Shown piece by piece: positions 52,641 through 62,301 of a DNA stretch of 64,000 nucleotides. Under the pieces are notes generated by a model that was not told the origin of the DNA, searched no databases, and worked only from the letters and a program-made list of their open reading frames with translations. The stretch lies in the NCBI GenBank assembly GCA_030522415.1, contig CM060127.1, forward strand, positions 3,975,707-4,039,706, written 5' to 3'. Source of the DNA: Channallabes apus (Eukaryota > Chordata > Actinopteri > Siluriformes > Clariidae). Positions within the stretch are counted from its first letter, which is position 1. Each line of letters opens with the position of its first letter. The translations under genes were made by a program, and so were the position numbers.

Positions 52641-54107
52641 TTGTTGTAAAGCAATTTAAATGCATAAACTAAATTCTTTTTATTATCTTTTTTTCCAAAT
52701 ATGCCACTAATACATTGAATTTCACTTTTGTTTAAAAAATCTGGCCACCACTTTATAAATAGTTTATCAGTCAACACTGATGGTGATATCTGAAGATTCA
52801 TGACAGCAGGGGGAGCTGGAGAGTATTTATGTATTAATTGACTGAGCTCATATTTGGCATGCGCTGGATCCCTGACACTGGCCTTTTCTGATTGGTTAAA
52901 TGGATAAGGCTCATTTCACAACTTTTAGAAGGGAATATTTCTGCACAGCTGACCGGCTGTTTAATAAGACTGGATCATGAAGTCTTTAACAGCGCTTCTA
53001 CATATTAACATGATTTCTTTTATGATATTTTAGATACTAAACAAATTATAACATTTTTAAAAAAGTGTTTCCTACTGTACCTTTAAACTACACACTTTAG
53101 ATGATTTGCAAGTATTTCAGGTCAACATTTACAAAAATAAAATGTTCAAATATTTAAGGTCATTAACAGTGTTTCTTTTTGTTTAGTGGAGAAAAGTATA
53201 CTGTACATAACCTGGTCCTATTTTTATAAAGAGCTGCTGATCGATGAGCAGATTGATATTCAGTAACTTATTATATATAACTTAAATATTTTTTTTATTT
53301 GCACCATAACAGATTTTGGCCCCATTTTAGGGTTGCTCAAAAACACACTCAAGATGGTGTACTGGATGGCAGCTGTGAGTCGGTCATAGGCACAAGGGCG
53401 GAGTACTGAATAGTAATGTGCTGATATTCAGTACAACAGAATGACTTTAAGTGTGATACTGCTTTTATGCAATAGTTATTTCCACTTATTCCACTTTAGA
53501 AAACAGCTCTGTTAACTTCTGGGGTTCCAGGGTTAAATCCCAAATAGGGTAAATAGGAAGCTAGTGCATTATGTACACACCAACACACCAAGTCGTGCCT
53601 TTGATTAGGGCTTAAAGAAGGATTTGTGATTCAGCCTTGTGTTAGAATTACAGAGCAGAGCTTGCACTCAGCATCCAAGGGAGGGGAGGTGGAGAAGGGT
53701 GAAGTGCTGCACACAAAGCTGGAAGACGCGTATGCACATATATTAAGAAAAGCACTGGTTTAAAAACTAGTCTAGCCTTCTGGACTATTTCAAAAAGAAA
53801 AATCGAGATAAATTCACTGGCAGTTCAGTTTGAATAGGCTAACTGTAAGCTAACTGACACATATTTTATTTAAATAAATACCTACTGTAAATGAATGAGT
53901 AAGTACTTATCCAGAATAAAGAGTTCACAAAACGACCCAATTGACTTCTTTGCTGTCAATCCGGTGACTGGGGGTTTGTCTTATAAATCACGTCACAAAC
54001 CCCCAGTCAAGCTAAATTGCTGGCTCAACTTGATTTTTTTTGTTTGTTTATTCAGTCTGTGTCTCCAATGTTTTCAAGCACACAAAATTATCTGTTGTCT
54101 CAAATAA
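52641..54107. other. Intergenic DNA with one strong hairpin
   Basis: No coding frame is convincing. A perfect 14-bp inverted repeat lies at 53966-53979 and 53995-54008. Confidence 0.5.
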
Positions 54108-54537
54108 CACTGTAAAAAGTTGGGCCAACAATACAATATTAATAAATTCAACATTGGTCCATGTGGGTTAGCACTGTCGCCTTGCACCGCCAGGGTCCGG
54201 GTTCGATTCCCCGGCCAGGCTCGATTCCCGTCTCTGTGTGCATGGAGTTTGCATGTTCTCCCCGTGCTTGGTGGGTTTCCTCCGGGTACTCCGGTTTCCT
54301 CCCACAATCCAAAGACATGCAGGTAAGGCTAATTGACATTCCAAATTGCCCGTAGTGTGTGTATGTGAGTATGTATGTGTGTGTGCCCTGCGATGGATTG
54401 GCACCCTGTCCAGGGTGTACCCCGCCTTGTGCCCTAAGTTTCCTGGGATAGGCTCCAGGCCCCCGCGACCCTGTATATAAGGATAAAGCGGTACAGAAAA
54501 TGAATGAATGAATGGTCCATGTGGAGGTTTTACAGTG
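54108..54537. mobile_element. Small TIR element holding a SINE
   Basis: Ends CACTGTAAAA and TTTTACAGTG enclose about 70 bp of own sequence plus the SINE at 54167-54512. The ends are like those of the unit at 43361-45919. Confidence 0.65.
54167..54512 (+). repeat. Family A SINE, well preserved
   Basis: The 12-bp duplication TGGTCCATGTGG flanks it (54155-54166, 54513-54524). Box B GGGTTCGATTCC and the conserved body and TGAATGAATGAA tail are present; the first bases of the tRNA-like head are missing. Confidence 0.9.
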
Positions 54538-54549
54538 TAGGTCTCGCTA

Positions 54550-55140
54550 TATACAGTATACAGTACTGTGCAAAAGTCTTAGGCACATATTATATGCTTT
54601 ACCAATTTTGTTATATATGCTGATCATGTCTGCGTAATTATGTTCTGGTACCTTTGCCACACTCGCTCCTTTCTATTTTTATGCAAATCCCATAATTATG
54701 TCTAAATAGAAACGTGGAAGTACAAGTGAGGTTCGCAGAAATGCATCTGAGTTAACAACAACAACAAAAAAATATGGACTGGTGATGATTTGGGCTTGTT
54801 TTGCAGCCACAGGACCCAGGCAGCTTGCAGTCATTCAGTCGACCATGAACCCCTCTGTATTCCAGGGTATTCTAGATGTGATGTCATCTGTCTGACAGTT
54901 AAAGCTTGGGTGAAGTTTGGTCATGACAGGACAATGATTTGCCAAAAACCTCCATGAAGTGAAGCAATGCTTTGAAGAAGAATGGAGCAAAATGATGTGA
55001 GACACTGATAAAATCATACAGGAAATCAAGTTATTGCTGATAAATATGGATCTACAAGCCATTGAATCATGGAGGTACTTAGTTCTACTCGCAAGATTTT
55101 TTTCTTTTTGGTTGTATTTGCCCAATACTGGGACCCGCTA
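54550..55140 (+). pseudogene. Decayed Tc1-like transposase
   Basis: Broken frames with LVMIWACFAATGPRQLAVI (about 54780-54835) resemble the Tc1 catalytic region. No intact end was found, although CAGTACTGTGCAAAAGTC at 54560 resembles a typical fish Tc1 terminus. Confidence 0.65.
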
Positions 55141-55960
55141 CAATCAGATGTCTTTTATTATGTTTTTATACAAAAAAAACAACATAGAATTATAGGATTA
55201 AAAGGGGGCCACTAACTTTTACACATGACTATGTGTTACATTGTCAGCCACCCCCCCCCCCCCCCCAATCAAAGATCAAAGTAATAATAAGCAAAGAATA
55301 ATTCTCACTTCGTGTTTTTAAATTATTTATTTTTTATGTTTTTTCTTAAAACAAGAAAAAAAATTGTGGCAACTTTCCCATTTTCATAAACAAGTCTGTG
55401 ACATACTGTACCATCTAATGTGGTAATATTTTTTCTTTTTTTTTTTATTACAATAATAAAATAAAATATTCTCGCAACCTTACTAGTCAACGTCTGTTAA
55501 ATATAAAATTACTTTAACATTCATTTGAACAACTTGGCCAGGTCTCCCTTGCAAAAGTGTGGTATTTTTTGTTTCCCTGGGAGTCACCTGGTTATTAAAG
55601 TAAAAATTAAGCACAGAAGAAAATGCAAAACAAACAAAAAAGAAAAGAGCTTGATAAGGTGGAGCATCTGAGAGCTGAGCTTCAGATCCACATGCACTAA
55701 TTACTAACTCTTACACTGATCTTTTTATTTTTTATTGATTTTTTAATATATAACATGCTCAAATGTTGGAGGGAGTCCTAATACTTTTGGCATGCCTGAT
55801 CTTGAGAAATGAGGCAAGAAATAAAAGTCTGAAAGTCAAAAACTATAATGTTTACTGTACCACAGCGCCTCCCAGTGGAAACAAATCAACATGGCAGCCT
55901 CTAAAGTTGGAGAGAAAAAAAGAGAAAAGTCATTCGATTGAAAAGTATTTTAAGGGTCTT
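55141..55960. other. Intergenic DNA, no gene recognised
   Basis: It includes a C homopolymer (about 55250-55267) and A/T-rich runs. Confidence 0.45.
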
Positions 55961-55963
55961 ATA

Positions 55964-56212
55964 CCATATTTTCCAGACGATAAGTTTTATTCTACTAAAA
56001 TCTGCCTGGACAAGAAAAACAAAAAACTAATAAGTTCAGCATAGATGTTTTGATTTGGCCAAAAGTTGGTTTTAGGACAGCAGTTAATAAAATGTGAGAT
56101 TTCAGTTTCTGAAACAGAGAAACAGCAGATCAGCCTAATGCACAAATGATCGCAGGTACTGTAGCAACTACAAGGATGGAAAACACCACGTCATGTAGTC
56201 TGGAAAATATGG
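55964..56212. mobile_element. 249-bp MITE
   Basis: Perfect inverted ends CCATATTTTCCAGAC and GTCTGGAAAATATGG, flanked by TA. Non-coding. Confidence 0.75.
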
Positions 56213-56215
56213 TAT

Positions 56216-57107
56216 TTATTTTTAAAAATCTTTTTCCGTTGGGAAATGGGTTTTATTTTTTCCAGGCCACACTGCTTGCTGATCTGCAACAAATACAGAA
56301 GTACAACGACAATCACATCTTAATCTTCATCGCAGTCACTCTTACTGTAAAGCATGCACTGGAGATTTTTTTTCTCTTAATTGCCTTAAATAAAAACCAT
56401 TAAAAATGGCCGACCTGGCTCTTGTTTTTATCTTCTTCTTTTTTTTTAAGTAGCAGCCTTGAACAAAATAATTTTATTTGAATCATTTGCATCCATGCAA
56501 AAAAACAAAACTAAAAAAAAAAACAAAGAAAAAACAAAGCAACTTCTCATGACTTTAATACAGTACATCTCTGAAAACTGATTCAACCAGAGCTTGAGAG
56601 AGAGAGAGTTCTTCTTTTGGGTTTGTTTTTCCAATCTTGTCGTTTATCAAAATTGTTGATCAAATAGTTGATCATTCTTTTAATCAGGTTTGAGTGAGGA
56701 AGTGCAGTCGGGCTTTGGAGACGTCATTCTCACTTTCGTTGCCCTTTTTTCCCCCTCTTGTTTGCCTGCTCATGGCTTTTTTGTGTGTGTCATGTTTTTT
56801 TTTTTGTTAGTTTTTTTTTCCCCCCAAACTCTGTGTGGAGAACACTGAGGTCTTTTTGCATATGAAACAAAACATCCAAATAAATGTCACTGCCACCATT
56901 ATTCTCTTTAAATCTATTGAAATTGGCTTAATGTCCTTGTCGATTTTAATGAATCTTATTCTTCCTATTATACTATTACAGTTGGTCCACATGGCTTTTT
57001 GTGCAATTTCCTTTTTTTTAATAAATCAACACTGAAATGAAACAGACCAGTTTTGTTTGTCATCTTTCCGTTTTGTTTCTTTTTCTGGGTACGTTATCCT
57101 AGCTGAG
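56216..57107. other. Probable 3' flank or 3' UTR of the rims4-like gene
   Basis: The stretch lies 0.45-1.3 kb downstream of the stop codon on the - strand. AATAAA-type signals on that strand occur near 56473; none can be assigned. No coding frame is convincing. Confidence 0.35.
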
Positions 57108-57290
57108 CTTCATTTGACTTCAGCATGCCTGTCAGACACCTCAGCACACGCTTGTTGAGAAGGTTTGGATTGGGATCCTCGTTTTCTCAGGCCACCCTTC
57201 GTTGGTCCCCATGGCTTTTTGCTGGTGTCGTCTTCTCGTTCTTCTTCAGACATCTTACTGTAAGCTCTGGATAAGTCACTGTTGTCCACT
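57108..57290 (-). other. Spliceable open segment downstream of the rims4-like stop
   Basis: A strong acceptor (TTTGTTTCCTTTTCCAG) at about 57291-57307 precedes an open stretch ending at TGA (57108-57110) that reads SEEEREDDTSKKPWGPTKGG. It may be 3' UTR, an alternative terminal exon, or the last exon of another gene. I recognise no domain. Confidence 0.3.
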
Positions 57291-57553
57291 GGAAAAGGAA
57301 ACAAATCAGCCAAAGGTTGGTGTCTTTCCATCCCAAAAAAGATGAAGCTCGACATTGCGTTATGTGTTATTTGTCTTGTTCCTTCCCACAGCGAGTCAAG
57401 CTTCGGACCTCGAATCTCGAATCCAAACGCTCGGTTCCTGCGTCTCCCCATTTCCTCGTATTTCTCTTTTGGCAGCAGGAAGACGACGGCGCGTTCTGGC
57501 CTTCGGCTTTCCCACGGGACGCAGCGTGAAGCATGCAGGACATCTCGGCGCCA

Positions 57554-57760
57554 TTATGAGCGGACGTTTGATTTTTCTGTCACTCCTCCATGAGCTTTAC
57601 TGCTCAAAGGAGCTAACGTGGGATCCACCAATGAAGTGGGGGGAAAGAGTTTGTACCAGCCGATCACCATGTTGGTGAGCTCTAAATCGTCCAACAGGAT
57701 CTGAGCGGCGCCCATGAACGACTTGTGGTCCATGCGGCCGTAATCTCCCCACACGATGAT
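57554..57760 (-). CDS. rims4: rims4-like exon 6 (C2B end and C-terminus)
   Basis: Follows CTGTATTTTTCAG. Encodes IIVWGDYGRMDHKSFMGAAQ, then MVIGWYKLFPPTSLVDP and a short tail ending NVRS before TAA (57554-57556). The tail differs from the SQSSLES-type ending of other RIMs. Confidence 0.93.
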   Translation of the reverse strand: MIVWGDYGRMDHKSFMGAAQILLDDLELTNMVIGWYKLFPPTSLVDPTLAPLSSKAHGGVTEKSNVRS

Positions 57761-59822
57761 CTGAAAAATACAGTACGCGGGTTAACTTTAACACAAAGAT
57801 GTACAGTACAGTATGAATGCTATGCACAGTGTGACTCAGAGTGCTAAGAAATGAGCACATAACTGCTGAGTAAAGTGATGCCTTTCCTGTGCTTTGGTTG
57901 ATGCAACAGAAGATTATCAGGATCCGAGCAGCACAGACATATTTGTTGGTATTTCCGCATGGTTTGGTTGATTTTACAAGGAGGATGCGTTTCTCTGCGT
58001 TTCTCCTTAGAGGGTATTGGAGATGGGATTAAAGTACTATTTGCACGGGATTAGTGTTATCCAGGGACGTGCACTCATAGGAGGCAGGTGAGGCAGTGCC
58101 TCACCTTGCCACCAGGGGCGGTAAAGGGCTCAACATGGTTTCCTCAGCTGTCACCATAAGTTGTTAAAAAATGAATAATATAATAAAATATAATATCTGT
58201 CCTGTGGTCTATGCTTTTAATGCAATTTTGGTGTGTTTCCTATACATTTGGATCATTTTCATAGTCAAAATAGCTGTATTTCTTGTTCAAATAACAACGG
58301 GAGACGAGAATCATGGAGGCTGAGGCAGTGACAGGTAGTGCCTCTCAGCGCGTGCGTGTGAGAGTGTGCACCACTCACACACTGTACTGAGCGCGTGCAA
58401 ACGGCGCGTGCTTGCAGTCAGCGGGAAAATACAGGCCTTGAGGCAGCCAGTACCTTTGCCTCAAAGATGGGGGCGATAGTGAGCCTGCGGCTAATAGTTC
58501 ACGACACGAGTAAATTAAGGAGAAAAAACAGAAAAGAAAAACAACCAACAACATTCGGTGCTAACGCGTTGCTATTTGGCTTTATTTTCCCTGAAAATGG
58601 AGGATATAATCTTGAAGATAATACATTTTTCAAAACTTGACTTGGCAATTATCTCAATTGAGAAAGAGAGACTTGTAAAACTAAAAGAAAAGGACAAAAA
58701 GGAGGACTTCTACAACAAAGTCATCGAGATCTTCGTCCAGAAGGACAGGAGAATGGACTTCATTTACAAGTAAAGGTAAGAATACTGCAGTGGTGTGTTT
58801 AAATGTACAATGGTGTGTTTAAAATGTTATTAAATTTAATCAAGAATGGGATAACAACCATGTATGCTTGTAAATCTGACTTGTGAGTCAGTGCCTTAGC
58901 ATCATACAGTACGTTTGTAAATCTGACTCTGAGTCAGTGCCTCACCAACCCCAACCCTCACCGCACATCACTGGTGTTATCTGTGGACCTCATGTGATTT
59001 ATAAATTGCACGTAGTGCACTTTCATACTAATAAAGCCCTATTCAACGTGAAATCTTATGGGAGATTTCACTTCCTGAAAGTGATATACTGTACTAATCA
59101 TACTGTATAAAGTCATCTTAAATCATTCTACAGCCAAAACAAAGCTAATGTAAGACTATTGGTAACAAAGTAATAATTCCTTGGTGCGTTTTAGCTGAAC
59201 AGATTGAACTTGCCAAATTGGCTTTTGTAACATTTAAAGCCTTATTATTTTTTTTAAGAAAAAGAAGAAGAAGCCATCAGTTTCGAGCAAATTGAAAAAA
59301 TTTGAAGTTAAAAAAAAAAAATCCCACATAGTTATCACAGTCAGTGGTCTACCTTTACCACTTGTGGGGCCTGTCCTCACAATATATTTCTAATTAAATA
59401 CATCAAGTTTTGTAAAAATCTCAGACAATTACCAGCCAAAAGCATATTCTGGCATATCAGCTTTCTTTAATAACAATAAAACTTTAGGAAGTTTCATACG
59501 AATATAAAATCACTGATTTTCATTAATATGAAAAATACTAACAATATCAGAATATCTAATGATATCAAAATATATTAGAGCTTTTTTTTATGATTTAAAG
59601 TAAAGTTAAACTTTATTTGCAGCACATGTTGACCCAAAGGGAAATTGAGTTACTATAGTGGCACCACGTGTCCATTTGACCTGAAACTGTTACACCTTTT
59701 CACATTGATGCTCTGCATGTGTACACCATGGTACTTGGTTATTCCTTATGCCAGGATGAATTCGAAAAAGTAACCTTCATTTGAAAACAAGTTCTGATGT
59801 TCCCCAACTACCAGGTGTGTGC

Positions 59823-59884
<62 letters not shown>

Positions 59885-62244
59885 TGTCTTCTAGGTAACA
59901 GATGATAATCGATTAATGATAACTTGTACATTAGCCTTGAACTTGAGATGTGTTTCTTTGTGTCTAAAGTATAGAAGTTGCTGTTGTTTGGGTCACTTTT
60001 TGACTTTGACGGTGTTTGGTCAGAGCTTTTTCAATAAACCAAACCAGGGATGATAAACCACAACCATCCACTTCTCTTTTTTGTGACATATTCTGCATGT
60101 GACACCTGTTTACCTGTAACACCTTTCCCTCTGGACTCTCCTCAAACTGCAGCTGCTGCTGATACAGAGGGTCCAGCGTTTTCCTCGCCAGACGTGTCTT
60201 CTTCTTGTTTATACACTTCCCATTGTCCAGTAAATAGACTTTGACGTAGGGGGCTACAAAAAGTAAATATTAGAAACGATGATTTGAGTATATTTACAGT
60301 ACTGTATGAATCCAGTGCAAAACGATGCAAAGTGATGACAACAAATCATCTGCTGCTGTACAGTATGTCTTTGTTAGTCATTCAACTCATTAGTTGTAAA
60401 GATAAAAACTGCATTGGCACCTGGCGTCTGTTTGTTACCCGGTTTGCCGACCAGACCTCGAGCACGAATCACCTCGACATCGAGACGTTCTTTCCTGTGC
60501 ACCATACCGATCTGAATATCGCCTGAATGGGGGGAAAAAAAATCACAAATCATTCATTCATTCATTTGTCTTCTATACCGCTTTATCCTGTATACAGGGT
60601 TGCTGGGATCTGGAGCCTATACCAGGAGACTTAAGGTACGAGGGTTCACCCTGGACAGGTGCCAGTCCATCACAGGGCACACACACATACACACTATAGG
60701 CAATTTGAATATGCCAATTAGCCTAAACTGCATGTTTTTGAACTGTGGGAGGAAACCGGAGTACCAAGTGCAGTACATGCAAACTCTACACACAGACCCA
60801 GAGGTGGGAATCAAACCCTCAACCCTCGAAATATATAAACTTTTGCACAAGTTGTTTTTCAAACACCAGGCTTTATAAAAGTACACCAACAGAACTATAA
60901 TATATAATGCTTTAATTCCAGGTTCTAAACAAGTTGTTTATGTCCACGCCAAACTTACCAAAAGAATAACCAAGAAGTTAAATTAGCTAAGATCCAGCTA
61001 TTAAGCCGGTTTGGGGTTTTTAGTCTTACCCAGAGTTTATTACGGATGGGGAGTAAATCGATTCAGTTATGTATCGCGATTCTTTTGTGTAGTAATTCAT
61101 TTATCACCACACTGACTCCAAAATCAGTTAGTTAAACAGTTTTTTTTATCTAGATAAGTTTCCTTTTGGCAGCAAGTTGGTGTAGTGCTTTGCTCTGTCC
61201 TGCTGGTCAAGATCTCGAGTCCTGCCTCAGTGTCTTTAAACATGGAGTTTGCATGTCCTCCCCTTGCTCAGTGGGTTTCCTCCGGGTTCTCCAGTTTCCT
61301 CCAACAGTGCAAAGACATGAAGACTAACTTCCATTCCCAAATTGCCCATAGTGTGTGAATGTGTGTGATCTTAGATCCCACCACAGTCGTGCAAAGATGG
61401 GAATAAATACAGCGGCCACCACAGTTGGAAGAAGGTGATGGGTTAAGTTTGCATTTGAGGTGGTAGAATGTTAGCATTGCAAATGTTTGCAAAGTTTGTT
61501 CAGAATTTCTCTTTTAGAAAAAAAAAACTAATTGGGATATTTATTTAAAAAAAAAACATTTTATATATGTACTGTAATCACAAGCAGAAAGTCATCACTT
61601 ACCCATTGGGGGCGTGGCCAGTGTCTGTCTCCCAGCGAGTTGGGCGGGGCCGAGACCATCCAAAAACTCTGTGAACTGGCTGTCTGTTGAGATTTTAACG
61701 CCGGGGAAAATCAGACTGTGAAGAAATCAGAGGGACAAACAAACCACTGTTAATAGTGTGTAATAGTGCAGTAAGTGTGAGGAGGGAGTGTGTATACTTT
61801 AATAAAGTCCATTAATGTACATTCTGTGTTGATCAATTTAAATGGTTCTTTGTTATGAGCTTAAGATATATTAATGACGTACAGTAGTTTAAATAAAGCT
61901 AGCTGGTTTTAAACTAAAAATGATCAATAATGATTAATTTGATAAAGTGATGTAAGTACACCTTCTCCATTTATCCTTATTCAGAATGTTACAGTTTCTC
62001 CCTAACAGCTGTGAAAGGAAATAATTTTTTGCGTACTTTCCCTGTTTGGGTTTCTCGCCTTCCTCTGCTGTCTCTCTGCTTGGCTGTCGTGTCATCCTGC
62101 TCTTCATCTCGACGGCCAGACCCGTCTCTACACTCCTCTGAATGGCCAAACGCACAGGCTTCTTCTTCTTTCCATCCTCTGTGTGTGAGAGACATAAAGA
62201 GAGAGGTGTGGTAGTGTATCTCTGGTGGTAGGTCATGATCATAA

Positions 62245-62301
<57 letters not shown>

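Noticed and set aside
54120..54404. Short frames over family A SINEs on both strands
   Set aside because: The same translations recur at every SINE copy (29073, 62388, 62536); they are not genes.
57282..57678. + strand frames opposite the rims4-like last exon
   Set aside because: Antisense shadows of a confirmed exon and its GC-rich 3' UTR.
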